From: JBBRYB01 sp038238115
GTDB taxonomy: Bacteria > Actinomycetota > Actinomycetes > Propionibacteriales > Nocardioidaceae
NCBI GenBank assembly: GCA_038238115.1
Contig: JBBRYB010000015.1
Coordinates: 25,632-89,631 of the forward strand
DNA: 64,000 bases
Reading direction: 5' to 3'
A program made the translations under genes and the position numbers. Numbering within the stretch: position 1 is the stretch's first letter; each line of letters starts with the position of its first letter. The notes beneath the pieces were generated by a model. That model was given only the letters and a program-made list of their open reading frames with translations, was not told the DNA's origin and ran no database searches. Of this stretch, positions 1 through 10,425 are shown piece after piece.

Positions 1-76
1 ACGAGGTGGTCGTTCCCAGAGCGGCGCAGAGCGCGCACGGTCTCTGTGCGCAGAGGGCAGCCGACTCGGCGGCGGA

Positions 77-89
77 TACGCTGACCCTC
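77..89 (+). promoter_or_regulatory. -10 element of a leaderless start
   Basis: TACGCT lies at 77-82, seven bases before the GTG at 90, and no Shine-Dalgarno sequence lies between them. This spacing puts the expected transcription start on or next to the start codon. No good -35 box is visible. Confidence 0.5.
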
Positions 90-1247
90 GTGACCACGCC
101 GACCCTCGCCGATGTCGTGTCAGTGATCGAAGGTCTCTACCCCCCGCGGTGGGCCGTCGAGGGTGACCCGGTCGGGCTGGTGGTCGGTGACCTTTCAGCC
201 GGCATCCAGCGCATCCTGTTCGCTGTGGACCCCGTGCAAGCCGTCGTCGACGAGGCGGTCGAGAGCGGCGCCGACCTTGTCGTGACTCACCACCCGCTGC
301 TGTTTCGGCCCGTTTCGTCTGTGGCGGCCGACCGACCGAAGGGCCGCGTCGTGCACGAGCTCATCCGCCACGGCATCGCCTTGTACGTCGCACACACCAA
401 TGCCGACTCACCGGCGCGAGGCGTCTCGGAGTCGATGGCGGAGGTGCTCGGCCTCGAGGAGGTGCGGCCCCTGGTGTCCGATCCAGCCGAGCCACTCGAC
501 AAGGTCGTGACGTTCGTTCCGCACGCCAGCGCGCAGGGCGTCATCGATGCGCTGGCCGCGGCCGGTGCCGGGGCCGTGGGCGACTACGACCGCTGCGCAT
601 TCGTCGCCGTCGGCGAGGGAACGTTTCGGCCCGGCCCGTACTCACACCCGGTCGTCGGTGAGCGCGGCCGGATCGAGGTCGTTGCCGAGTCGCGGGTCGA
701 GATGGTGCTGCCACGGCCTCGTCGCGATGATGTCGTGGCTGCGCTCAGGCAAGCGCACCCCTACGAGGAGCCGGCGTTCGACGTGCTCGAGTTGGCGTCG
801 TGGCCCGCTGACCGGGGCGCCGGGCGGGTCGGCAGACTGCGCCGACCCGTCTCGCTCAAGGAGTTCGCCGACTCCGTCGCCGCGGCGCTGCCCCAGACCG
901 CGGTCGGGGCGCGGGTGTCAGGTGACCTGAGCCGCCGCGTCGAGGTGGTCGCGCTTGCCGGCGGTGCCGGAGACTTCCTCCTCGACGACGCGCGCGCCAG
1001 CGGTGCTGACGTCTTCGTCACGTCCGACCTGCGGCACCACCCGGCGTCGGAGTTCCGTGAGCATCACGACGCGCCGGCTCTGGTCGACGTACCGCACTGG
1101 GCAGCGGAGTGGACCTGGCTGCCGGTCGTGGGCGACGCAGTCGGCTCGGCGCTCACACGGCTGGGCAAGACCATGACGACCCAGGTCTCGGACCTTTGCA
1201 CCGACCCATGGAACTATCGTGCGTGGGGGCGCACCACTGAGCCGTGA
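90..1247 (+). CDS. Nif3-like dinuclear metal centre protein
   Basis: This is a Nif3/YqfO-family protein of 385 residues, the long form with a central PII-like insert. The metal-binding signature VVTHHPLLF appears near residue 65 and the AHTNAD segment near residue 105. The insert carries the HPYEEPAFDVLEL motif near residue 230, and a second Nif3 half with VFVTSDLRHH follows. The frame is open upstream to position 6, but the GTG at 90 begins the conserved part and sits seven bases after a -10-like TACGCT. The family forms hexameric rings with two metal ions, and its cellular role is debated (GTP cyclohydrolase-like activity has been proposed). It precedes a zinc-ribbon protein and RNase H, an order also found in mycobacteria (Rv2230c-Rv2228c). 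The assignment to the family is firm; the reaction is not known. Confidence 0.9.
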   Translation: MTTPTLADVVSVIEGLYPPRWAVEGDPVGLVVGDLSAGIQRILFAVDPVQAVVDEAVESGADLVVTHHPLLFRPVSSVAADRPKGRVVHELIRHGIALYVAHTNADSPARGVSESMAEVLGLEEVRPLVSDPAEPLDKVVTFVPHASAQGVIDALAAAGAGAVGDYDRCAFVAVGEGTFRPGPYSHPVVGERGRIEVVAESRVEMVLPRPRRDDVVAALRQAHPYEEPAFDVLELASWPADRGAGRVGRLRRPVSLKEFADSVAAALPQTAVGARVSGDLSRRVEVVALAGGAGDFLLDDARASGADVFVTSDLRHHPASEFREHHDAPALVDVPHWAAEWTWLPVVGDAVGSALTRLGKTMTTQVSDLCTDPWNYRAWGRTTEP

Positions 1248-1310
1248 CCATGAAGTCCCTGTCACATCGCACTCGTGGTCGCACGCACGCCCTGCTGTGA
1301 GGAGCACACC

Positions 1311-2054
1311 CTGAAAGCCGATCCTTTCGCCCAGCTGACGTTGCTCGACGTGCAACGCGTCGACGCGGCTCTGGACCAGCTGGCGCATCGTTCGAGGGCG
1401 CTTCCCGAGCAGGCCGCCCTCGCCGCCTTGGCCGAGCGCCGTACCGACGTCGCTGCACGCCACGGGCAGGCCCAGACGGAGGTCGACGACCTCGGCCGCG
1501 AACAGCGCAAGGCCGACGCCGACGTCGAACAGGTCAAGGCGCGCCGTCAACGCAACCGCGAGCGGATCGACGCGGGGCTCGTCGGCGACCCGAAACAGCT
1601 GCAGGCGATGCAACACGAGGTCGAATCACTCGACCGCCGGATCAGCGACCTCGAGGACGAAGAGCTGGCCGTGATGGAGCGGCTGGAAGATGAGCAGAAC
1701 CGCCTCGAGGCGTTGGCCGGGGAGCTCGCCAAGATCGAGGCGGACTCAGCCTTGCAGCTGCGGACCCGCGACGATGCGGCGAGCGCCATCAGCGGTCACG
1801 AGACCGAGCTGCGCGCCGAGCGAGAGCTGCTGGTGGCCGACCTACCTGCTGACCTGCTGAAGCTCTACGACCGCCTCCGCGAACAGCTCGGTGGCATCGG
1901 CGCGGGCGCTTTGCATCAGGGACGGTGCGAAGGGTGCCGGCTGGACGTCGGTGCGGCGGACCTGGCCCGGATGGCGACGGCGCCCAGCGACGAGGTGCTG
2001 CGCTGCGAGCAGTGCAACCGCATCCTGGTCCGGACGCCCGAGTCGGGGATCTGA
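1311..2054 (+). CDS. Coiled-coil zinc-ribbon protein (CT398/DUF164-like)
   Basis: The product is about 247 residues. It consists of long charged coiled coils, roughly residues 15-165, followed by a C4 zinc ribbon: CEGCRLDV and, further on, CEQCNRILVR near the C terminus. Nucleic-acid or protein scaffolding is the usual guess for this family, and no reaction is known. The first residues KADPFAQLTLLD resemble the usual start of the family. The codon in front is CTG at 1311, preceded by TGAGGAG at 1297-1303 at ideal spacing, so a CTG start is likely. An in-frame GTG at 1275 would add 12 residues that look non-coding. It sits between the Nif3-like gene and RNase H and is probably co-transcribed with them. 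Confidence 0.85.
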   Translation: MKADPFAQLTLLDVQRVDAALDQLAHRSRALPEQAALAALAERRTDVAARHGQAQTEVDDLGREQRKADADVEQVKARRQRNRERIDAGLVGDPKQLQAMQHEVESLDRRISDLEDEELAVMERLEDEQNRLEALAGELAKIEADSALQLRTRDDAASAISGHETELRAERELLVADLPADLLKLYDRLREQLGGIGAGALHQGRCEGCRLDVGAADLARMATAPSDEVLRCEQCNRILVRTPESGI

Positions 2055-2063
2055 ACTTCGCCG

Positions 2064-3302
2064 ATGACGCACCGAAGCGTGGTCATCGAGGCCGACGGCG
2101 GCTCACGGGGAAATCCCGGACCCGCGGGCTTCGGGGCGTTGGTCAGAGACGCGGACACCGGCCAGGTGATCGCCATGGCGGCCAGGTCGATCGGGCGCGC
2201 GACAAACAACGTGGCGGAGTACAGCGGTCTGATCGCCGGTCTCGAGCTCTATCTCGAGCACACTCCGGGCGCGCAGCTCGAGGTTCGGATGGACTCCAAG
2301 CTCGTGATCGAGCAGATGGCCGGGCGCTGGAGGGTGAGGAACCAGGACATGCGGCCGCTGGCGATGAGAGCGCAGCAGCTTGCCCCTTCGGCAACAGCCT
2401 GGACGTGGGTGCCCCGTGAGTCCAACACGGACGCTGACCGGCTCGCCAACCTCGCGATGGACGCTGCCGCGCGTGGCGAGATCTACGACGTGCAGGGCGA
2501 GAGCGGGTCGGGACAGGCGTTGGCTGACCAGCCGGATCTCACCACGGCCGGGCGCGCGTCGGCGGACCCGACCCCCGAGGCGCTGGAGCCGGCTGAGGAT
2601 GTCGCAGCGCCGACACCCGACTCGGTCGCCGAGGCGGAGTCACCGCGGTCCGGTGCGCGCCCTTCGATCCTCGGCTGGAGCGGGCTGGAGGGTGAGGAGA
2701 CGACGCTGATCTTCCTGCGCCACGGCGAGACGAAGCACACCGCTGCAAGGCGGTTCTCCGGCCCGGGGGGAGACGACCCCGGTCTGGATGAGACCGGTTG
2801 GGCACAGGTGCGCCGAGCCGCGGACGCGCTCGCTGCGGACGGCGGCGTGGACGCGATCGTGTCGTCGCCGTTGCGACGTGCGCGCGAGACCGCGTCGGTC
2901 GTAGCCGAGTCGGTGCACGGTGACGTGGTGATCGAGGAGGGCTTCCGAGAGGCCGCCTTCGGGGCCTGGGACGGGCTGACCCTACACGAGGTCCAGCAGA
3001 GGTGGCCGGACGAGCTCGATGCCTGGCTGCGCTCCTTCGCTCACGCGCCGCCCGGTGGTGAGTCCATCGAGGCGGTGCGGGCGCGCGTCGAGGAGGCGCT
3101 GGGCAGGATCCTGACGGCGTACGCCGGTCAGACGGTCCTGGTGGTGAGCCACGTCAACCCGATCAAGCTGTCGGTGCGCTACTGCCTTGAGGCGCCGATG
3201 GCGGTGACGAACAAGATGCTGCTCGCGCCGGCATCGCTGACGACGATGACGTTCTACGCCTCCGGAGCGTCGGCGCTGCGTCAGTTCTCGGCCATTCCCT
3301 GA
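2064..3302 (+). CDS. Bifunctional RNase H / acid phosphatase
   Basis: This is a two-domain protein of 412 residues. Residues 1-140 are RNase HI: IEADGGSRGNPG holds the first catalytic Asp, NNVAEY the Glu, MDSKLV the second Asp, and NTDADRLAN the last Asp. A Pro/Glu/Ala-rich linker follows, up to about residue 205. Residues 210-412 are a histidine phosphatase (phosphoglycerate mutase-like) domain with the LRHGET signature and a second His in VVSHVNPIK. It matches the mycobacterial Rv2228c arrangement, in which the RNase H half removes RNA from RNA-DNA hybrids and the phosphatase half resembles CobC alpha-ribazole phosphatase. The gene begins 9 bp after the zinc-ribbon gene. All catalytic residues that could be checked by eye are present. 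Confidence 0.95.
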   Translation: MTHRSVVIEADGGSRGNPGPAGFGALVRDADTGQVIAMAARSIGRATNNVAEYSGLIAGLELYLEHTPGAQLEVRMDSKLVIEQMAGRWRVRNQDMRPLAMRAQQLAPSATAWTWVPRESNTDADRLANLAMDAAARGEIYDVQGESGSGQALADQPDLTTAGRASADPTPEALEPAEDVAAPTPDSVAEAESPRSGARPSILGWSGLEGEETTLIFLRHGETKHTAARRFSGPGGDDPGLDETGWAQVRRAADALAADGGVDAIVSSPLRRARETASVVAESVHGDVVIEEGFREAAFGAWDGLTLHEVQQRWPDELDAWLRSFAHAPPGGESIEAVRARVEEALGRILTAYAGQTVLVVSHVNPIKLSVRYCLEAPMAVTNKMLLAPASLTTMTFYASGASALRQFSAIP

Positions 3303-3336
3303 CGGCTCTGGCGGCAGCGACCCCGACGGGCAGCAG

Positions 3337-3371
3337 CGAGGGCGCCGACCGCGATGCGGCCGGCGCCCTCG
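3337..3371. terminator. Bidirectional hairpin between convergent genes
   Basis: An inverted repeat with 11-bp perfect arms (CGAGGGCGCCG at 3337-3347 and CGGCGCCCTCG at 3361-3371) and a 13-base loop lies between the ends of the RNase H/phosphatase gene and lon. There is no T-tract, as is common in GC-rich actinobacteria. Confidence 0.7.
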
Positions 3372-3380
3372 TTCCGTCGG

Positions 3381-5765
<2,385 letters not shown>

Positions 5766-5813
5766 GTCTCAGTCAACGTGATTACACACTTGCAGCATTC
5801 CTTCTGCAGAGAC

Positions 5814-5831
5814 GTTCGCTGCAGGCGAAAC
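5814..5831. promoter_or_regulatory. ClgR-type operator upstream of lon
   Basis: GTTCGCTGCAGGCGAAAC contains the perfect inverted repeat TTCGC-N5-GCGAA, about 50 bp before the lon start codon. The spacing and arms agree with the GTTCGC-N5-GCG core described for ClgR, the activator of clp and lon genes in actinobacteria. Direct evidence is the palindrome and its position; binding is inferred. Confidence 0.65.
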
Positions 5832-6135
5832 GCCGGCCGCCCACCTCACCCCCCGCCGAGACGCCGCCAAAGGCCCGGTTCTACCGGCGTGTCGCAGCCT
5901 GCCGGACGGCGGGCGGGGGGCGCCTGGTGGACCGCTTGAGCCGGTGGCTCGGCAGCCGATGGCACCGTGGGCGGCTCGGGCCGACCGTCGTACCCGCCAC
6001 CTGGCCGGCGTGCCCGGGAGAGGTCGCGGTGGGAACGTCGGCGCGTCGCAACGCGGTCCCACGCGGAGCGGCGCAGGACCGCGACATGGATATGGTGGAG
6101 CGGCACCAGCCGGCTGAGCGAAACGGGAGCGTGTC
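5832..6135. other. Intergenic region between lon and RNB gene
   Basis: About 300 bp of non-coding sequence separates the divergent lon and ribonuclease genes. It holds one copy of a 29-base dispersed element at 5867-5895, listed separately. No open frame with protein-like composition was seen. GGGAG at 6125-6129 is the ribosome binding site of the next gene. Confidence 0.6.
5867..5895. repeat. 29-base dispersed intergenic element, copy 1
   Basis: CCAAAGGCCCG, six variable bases and CCGGCGTGTCGC recur with the same length and spacing at 51444-51472. Both copies are intergenic. Confidence 0.6.
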
Positions 6136-7572
6136 GTGCCTCGACGCAGTGTGAACCTCCAAGACGAGGGCGGCAGCGGCTTTACCGATGGGATGCGCGC
6201 CATCGACGGCGAGCTCGGCGTGTCCCAGGAGTTTCCGCCTGAGGTGCTGGCCGCGGCAGAACGCGCGGCTGCGCGTCCGCAGCTGCCCGACCTGGACCGC
6301 ACCGACATCCCCTTCGTGACGATCGACCCGGCCGGCTCCCACGACCTCGACCAGGCTCTGCACCTGGAGAGAACGGCTGACGGGTACCGGGTGCACTACG
6401 CGATCGCGGACGTGGCTGCCTTCGTGGCGCCCGGGGGACCGATCGATGACGAGGCGCACAGGCGGGGGCAGACGCTTTACGCGCCGGACCACCGCATCCC
6501 CCTTCACCCGCCGGTTCTGTCGGAGGGGGCTGCCAGCCTGTTGGCTGACCAGCTGCGACCGGCACTGCTGTGGACAGTCGATCTCGACGATCGAGGCGAG
6601 GGAGTCAAGGTCGACGTCGTGCGGGCCCGGGTCAGGAGTCGGGCGCAGCTGGACTACGAGGCGGCCCAGAAGCAGATCGATGGTGGCTCTGCCGATGAGG
6701 TCCTCATGCTGCTGAAGGAGGTGGGGGAGCTCCGCCAGGCTCGCGAAGGTGAGCGGGGCGGCATCAGCCTGGCGCTGCCTGAGCAGGAGGTCGACGTCAC
6801 GGCGGCGGGTTGGTCGCTGCACTACCGCACGCTGCTTCCCGTCGAGGAGTGGAATGCGCAGATCTCCCTGCTCACCGGGATGGGCGCGGCTGAGATCATG
6901 CTCTACGGCGAGGTGGGCATTGTGCGCACGCTGCCACCCGCGCCGGACTTCGCCGTGGCCAAGCTGCGACGCACAGCCGCCGCCCTGCACTTGAACTGGC
7001 ATCCAGACGTCGACTATCCGGACTTCGTCCGGTCGCTCGACCCCAACACACCCGCCGGGGCGGCCATGGTCAACGCCTGCACGTCACTGCTGCGCGGCGC
7101 CGGGTATGTCGCTTTCGACGGAGGCGTGCCCGAGCACATCGAGCATGCGGCACTGGCTAGCGAGTACTCCCATGTAACGGCCCCCTTACGCCGGCTGGCC
7201 GACCGCTACGCCGGCGAGGTGGCGGTGTCGCTGTGCGCCGACCGCGACATCCCCGACTGGGTGAGGGGCAAGCTGCGCAAGCTGCCCAGGGAGATGGGCT
7301 CATCGGACCAGCGTGCACATCGCTTCGAACGGGCTGTCCTCGATCTCGTCGAGGCGGGCCTGCTCGAGGGCCGGGTCGGGGAAACGTTTCGAGGCTCGGT
7401 CATCGACGTGGACGTCAAGGACCCGTCACACGGGTCGGTCATCCTCCAGGACCCTGCCGTCGAGGCGAGGGTGGCAGGTTCAGGCGGCCCGCTGGAGCTA
7501 GGAGCGGAGGTGACGGTGCGGCTGGTTGTCGCAGACAAGGCAAGCCGCACGGTGCGCTTCGAGATCGCGTGA
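6136..7572 (+). CDS. RNB-domain 3'-5' ribonuclease (RNase II/R family)
   Basis: The product has 478 residues and is almost entirely the RNB catalytic domain. The signature TIDPAGSHDLDQALHLE near residues 60-80 supplies the metal-binding aspartates, HYAIADVAAFV follows, and HAALASEYSHVTAPLRRLADRYAGE is the conserved C-terminal RNB motif. The usual cold-shock domains of RNase II/R in front of RNB are missing. A short C-terminal part of about 60 residues may be an S1-like remnant. This compact form is common in actinobacteria. The GTG start at 6136 has GGGAG six bases upstream. It should degrade single-stranded RNA processively. It is divergent from lon and upstream of rnpB. Confidence 0.92.
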   Translation: MPRRSVNLQDEGGSGFTDGMRAIDGELGVSQEFPPEVLAAAERAAARPQLPDLDRTDIPFVTIDPAGSHDLDQALHLERTADGYRVHYAIADVAAFVAPGGPIDDEAHRRGQTLYAPDHRIPLHPPVLSEGAASLLADQLRPALLWTVDLDDRGEGVKVDVVRARVRSRAQLDYEAAQKQIDGGSADEVLMLLKEVGELRQAREGERGGISLALPEQEVDVTAAGWSLHYRTLLPVEEWNAQISLLTGMGAAEIMLYGEVGIVRTLPPAPDFAVAKLRRTAAALHLNWHPDVDYPDFVRSLDPNTPAGAAMVNACTSLLRGAGYVAFDGGVPEHIEHAALASEYSHVTAPLRRLADRYAGEVAVSLCADRDIPDWVRGKLRKLPREMGSSDQRAHRFERAVLDLVEAGLLEGRVGETFRGSVIDVDVKDPSHGSVILQDPAVEARVAGSGGPLELGAEVTVRLVVADKASRTVRFEIA

Positions 7573-8099
7573 CCTGGTCGGTGGCAGGAGGGCCGGGCCC
7601 GGCGGGGCGCGGTCTGGCCAGACAACCGCTTCACGGACTGGCCAGACAACCGTTTCACGGTTCGCCGAGGCCTCGCTTGTCGGGCGGCCGCTCGGCGTAC
7701 ACTTGGCGGTCCGGCGCTGGTCGGCGCCGCCCTCGCCCAGCTTCTCGACGGGGGCCAGACGTGGGCACGTCGACCGTTCTGCTCGGGGGACGGTACGGCA
7801 ACTCACGATCGTTGAGGCGTAGCGATGGCGTTCGGGCTGAACCCTGAGGCGGGTCCACTGCGAGCCATCGAACGCGAAACAGGGAGTCTCTGGCATACCG
7901 CCTCGCGTTTGCGCGGGACATCGGGCCCCGCGGTGGGCCCACCTACCTCCTGCGGGCTGAGACGATGTGCGGCCCTGCACCTACCTCGAGGACCACCTGA
8001 GGAGTAGCGATCCGCGATTCCCCGCGTCGAGTCATCGTGAGTCGGTCCGGAGGTGTTGCGATCGCGCTTCAACAGCTCGCCGTTCGATGTGGGCTGGAC
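7573..8099. other. Non-coding stretch before rnpB
   Basis: About 530 bp lack a convincing gene. A short frame at 7825-8007 (60 codons) has no recognisable features and no clear ribosome binding site. The notable content is a 24-bp tandem repeat at 7614-7661, listed separately. Confidence 0.5.
7614..7661. repeat. Two tandem copies of a 24-bp sequence
   Basis: Copy 1 (7614-7637) and copy 2 (7638-7661) differ at two positions only, including the last base. Each begins with the 8-bp palindrome CTGGCCAG followed by ACAACCG and TTCACGG. The repeat lies about 40 bp after the RNB ribonuclease stop codon. A role as operator or as decayed mobile sequence cannot be decided. Confidence 0.75.
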
Positions 8100-8112
8100 T
8101 AGACTTCCGCAT
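8100..8112 (+). promoter_or_regulatory. -10 element of rnpB
   Basis: TAGACT at 8100-8105 lies seven bases before the predicted 5' end of RNase P RNA at 8113, the right spacing for a sigma-70-type start. The -35 region is weak. Confidence 0.55.
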
Positions 8113-8571
8113 GCGGGCGAGCCGACCGGGCGGCCGCGACTCGCGGGCGGTGTACGACGTACACCGTCTGACGCGTCGAGGAAGGTCCGGACTCCGCAGG
8201 GCAAGGTGGTGGGTAACGCCCACCCGGGGTGACCCGCGGGACAGTGCCACAGAGACAGACCGCCAGCGGCTCCTGCTTCGGCAGGAGTGCGGGTAAGGGT
8301 GAAACGGTGGTGTAAGAGACCACCAGCGCCCCGGGTGACCGGGGCGGCTGGGCAAACCCCACCTGGAGCAAGACCAAGAAGGGCGCGCGGCCACGGCCGA
8401 GCGTCCGCGCAGACGACGTAACCTCACGGGTTACGAGAGGGCGGCCCGCCCGAGTCTGCGGGTAGGTCGCACGAGCGGCTCGGTAACGAGTCGCCTAGAT
8501 GGATGGCTGCTCAGGACGGGACTGCGAGGTCCCTCCCCAACAGAATCCGGCCTATGAGTCGGCTCGCCCGC
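8113..8571 (+). ncRNA. rnpB: RNase P RNA, bacterial class A
   Basis: This is the catalytic RNA of RNase P, which matures tRNA 5' ends, about 459 nt long. The ends pair as helix P1: GCGGGCGAGCCGAC at 8113-8126 with GTCGGCTCGCCCGC at 8558-8571. Conserved core blocks are visible: GAGGAAGGTCCGGACTCC near 8178, the CGGGACAGTGCCACAGA block near 8238, and ACAGAATCCGGCCTAT near 8540 with the preceding GATGGATGGCTGCTC. Together these identify it without doubt. CCCCTTTTGC just after P1 may act as its terminator. Confidence 0.97.
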
Positions 8572-8622
8572 CCCTTTTGCCGTCAGAGCGTCTGCTCATG
8601 ACGAATCTGTGACCAACTGTGA

Positions 8623-8964
8623 CGCTCCCACGCTGCATTCATCCAGATCCGGAAACTCAAGGACACGTCCGGAACATTCCTGGTAGCTCCTGACCCGACC
8701 CAGGACGCCCTGTTCCGGCGCCTCGGCATCCCCGTGGTGGTCACCAACCGCATCCCCGAAGAGGCTGGCTCCACAGCCACAACATCGGTTGCTCTGCCCG
8801 ACATGAGCAGGGTGGCCGTAGCCAGGGACACCGCACCAAGCGTGAAGATTCTCGACCAGTCGTTTGGACAGTACGACCAACAGGCAATCAGAGTGGTTGC
8901 CCGCTACGACACCAAGCCCATGCTGCCCGAGGCTGTGGTGATCCTCCGTGGAGTCAACGCTTGA
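8623..8964 (+). pseudogene. Phage major capsid protein, C-terminal remnant
   Basis: An open frame of 113 codons reads AFIQIRKLKDTSGTFLV, then IPVVVTNRIPEE and ends in DTKPMLPEAVVILRGVNA. This is the classic C-terminal end of HK97-fold phage capsid proteins of actinobacterial phages, ending in a TGA at 8962-8964. The N-terminal two thirds are missing: the frame is closed by a TGA at 8620-8622 and no start codon fits. It is therefore a truncated relic, not an encapsulin, since no encapsulin N-terminal part or cargo gene is present. Confidence 0.75.
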
Positions 8965-9317
8965 CAGACCTAGCACTCGCTGTCCCGCTACTCACGCTGC
9001 CAGCCGCTGTAGAGGCAACAGCCGCAGCGGTTTCCCTCAGTACGGGCAGCGACAGTGTGGGCACTCAGTACCCGCAGAGGTCGCATGGAGCTTGATCACC
9101 GGTCAACTCAGAGGACGCATCCCCTATCCAGTGCCCTTCGATCTAGTCGCAGTTGCCGTCAGTGTCGCAGTCAGGTGGTCTCAGTACTTGTCCAACAGCG
9201 AGAGTGTGCGCATCAACGCCAGTGAGGTAGCCGGGGGTCTACACACAACCGCAGTTCACCGGCTTCACCATCAGCGAACTGGTCTGCCTCTGGCGCTACC
9301 GAATTCGAACGGCGTAA
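8961..9317 (+). pseudogene. Phage head-tail connector, frameshifted
   Basis: A TTG overlapping the capsid stop opens LTDLALAVPLLTLPAAVEA, a typical connector start. This frame stops at 9095. The middle continues in another frame (RIPYPVPFDLVAVAVSVAVRW, about 9100-9235). The end returns to the first frame as QFTGFTISELVCLWRYR, stopping at 9317. The second switch coincides with a run of five G at 9233-9237; one G fewer restores the frame. The order capsid-connector is that of phage structural operons. The parts are recognisable only as a family resemblance. Confidence 0.6.
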
Positions 9318-9383
9318 CGTGCCGCCTTACGACTGCAGAGGTCCCGCCATCGGGTGCCGTCCAATTGCAGCAAGGAGACTGTC

Positions 9384-9962
9384 ATGCGTCACCCACGCAC
9401 CATGCTTGTCGCAACCGTGACGATGGCTGCCCTGGCTGCGAGCCCCGCCGCCGCGGCGCCACCGACGTCAGACCGCCAACCGGACCCCTCCGGCGACGTG
9501 GTTCGGACGTACGCCGACGGACACATGTCGACCGGCTACGGCAAGTCAGACATCCATTCGGTCCGGTTGGCGCTCGCCAAGTCCCGCGGCAGTTCCGGGA
9601 AAGGCATCACCGTGACCGCCTTCTTGGACAAGGTCACCCCGGACATGATTCGTAAGCACCTGCACCTGACGGTTTGGTTCGTCACCGACACCGACCACGT
9701 CAGCAGAACTGTCACGACATACCGCGCCCACCGCACGATCACCAGAATGCACGGGTTCCCCGTTGACCAGTGCATACCGTACCCGGAGCGCTCCTATCGT
9801 CGCGAGACGCTGTCGATCGGACTCACGAACGACAACGACTGCTGGCCCGGCGCGACGTCAGTCCGGGCACGGGCCCGCGTCGGCTACGACTTCTCGGCTG
9901 AGGGACGCGCGCGCGACGTCGGCCCGCGGCTCGGCCCGGTCGCCGTCCCAGCCGTCCCCTAG
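9384..9962 (+). CDS. Secreted protein of unknown function
   Basis: The product has 192 residues. A clear signal peptide (RHPRTMLVATVTMAALAAS followed by PAAAAP) suggests cleavage after the AAA near residue 24. The mature part begins with DPSGDVVRTY and has a stretch KSDIHSVRLAL followed by ITVTAFLDKV, a pattern of beta strands seen in several secreted actinobacterial proteins of unknown role. Two cysteines in the C-terminal half may form a disulfide. The ATG at 9384 is chosen because AAGGAG at 9372-9377 sits seven bases in front; an upstream start at 9354 has no such site. It lies between phage debris and a broken Excalibur gene, so it may have arrived with mobile DNA. No function is assigned. 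Confidence 0.7.
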   Translation: MRHPRTMLVATVTMAALAASPAAAAPPTSDRQPDPSGDVVRTYADGHMSTGYGKSDIHSVRLALAKSRGSSGKGITVTAFLDKVTPDMIRKHLHLTVWFVTDTDHVSRTVTTYRAHRTITRMHGFPVDQCIPYPERSYRRETLSIGLTNDNDCWPGATSVRARARVGYDFSAEGRARDVGPRLGPVAVPAVP

Positions 9963-10425
9963 GCCCGTCCCTGGCTCCATCGCAATGAAGGGCACGTTCT
10001 TGCGAGCCTCGGGCCGGCGTCTCTCGTCGAAACGCAACTCTCGACGGGGTGAGCCCGAGGCCGCAAGGGCTACAGCCGACGCGGCCATATGTCAACTGCA
10101 CAGCCCTCAACCGCGACTACGACCGCGGCATCAGCAACAGACATCTGACCCGACACGGATGGATCAAGCGCGGGGCCAGCGGGATGGGTGCCTACAGGCC
10201 GAGGCTTTAAAAGGCGGTGCACAGCAACCTCGACCGCGACGACGACCACATCGCCTGCGAGAACTGACGCCCTCGGTACGCGGATCGCTGTCCACTGACA
10301 CTCGTCAGACCAGCCGGTCAGAGGCCGCCGACATCCACGACGCCCACACCTGCCGCGCCACACCTGTCACACAGACAACCGACACGCCGGCAGAACCGGG
10401 CCGTAGGTGGCGTCTCGGCGGGGGG
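9963..10425. other. Low-content stretch with a gene relic
   Basis: About 460 bp between two secreted-protein genes. The only coding-like signal is the Excalibur remnant at 10091-10267. The rest shows no protein-like frame. Confidence 0.5.
10091..10267 (+). pseudogene. Excalibur calcium-binding domain remnant
   Basis: The frame starting VNCTALNRDYDRGIS and ending NLDRDDDHIACEN matches the Excalibur domain, which has a conserved Cys near each end and a DxDxDG-like calcium loop (here DRDDDHIAC). An in-frame TAA at 10208-10210 interrupts the domain just before the calcium loop, and no signal peptide or start codon is evident upstream. The pattern is that of a decayed secreted-protein gene; a sequencing error at the TAA cannot be excluded. 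Confidence 0.6.

Larger units (their letters stand above)
8623..9317 (+). mobile_element. Decayed prophage fragment (capsid and connector)
   Basis: Two adjacent phage structural remnants lie within about 700 bp starting some 50 bp after rnpB: the C terminus of an HK97-type major capsid protein, then a broken head-tail connector. Base composition is visibly less GC-rich than in the flanking genes. No integrase, repressor or attachment-site duplication is seen. Confidence 0.75.

Noticed and set aside
8113..8571. Short frames within rnpB
   Set aside because: The region folds as RNase P RNA and its conserved blocks explain the sequence.
8540..9330. Attachment-site duplication of the rnpB 3' end for the prophage fragment
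   Set aside because: No second copy of the rnpB end was found to the right of the phage relic.
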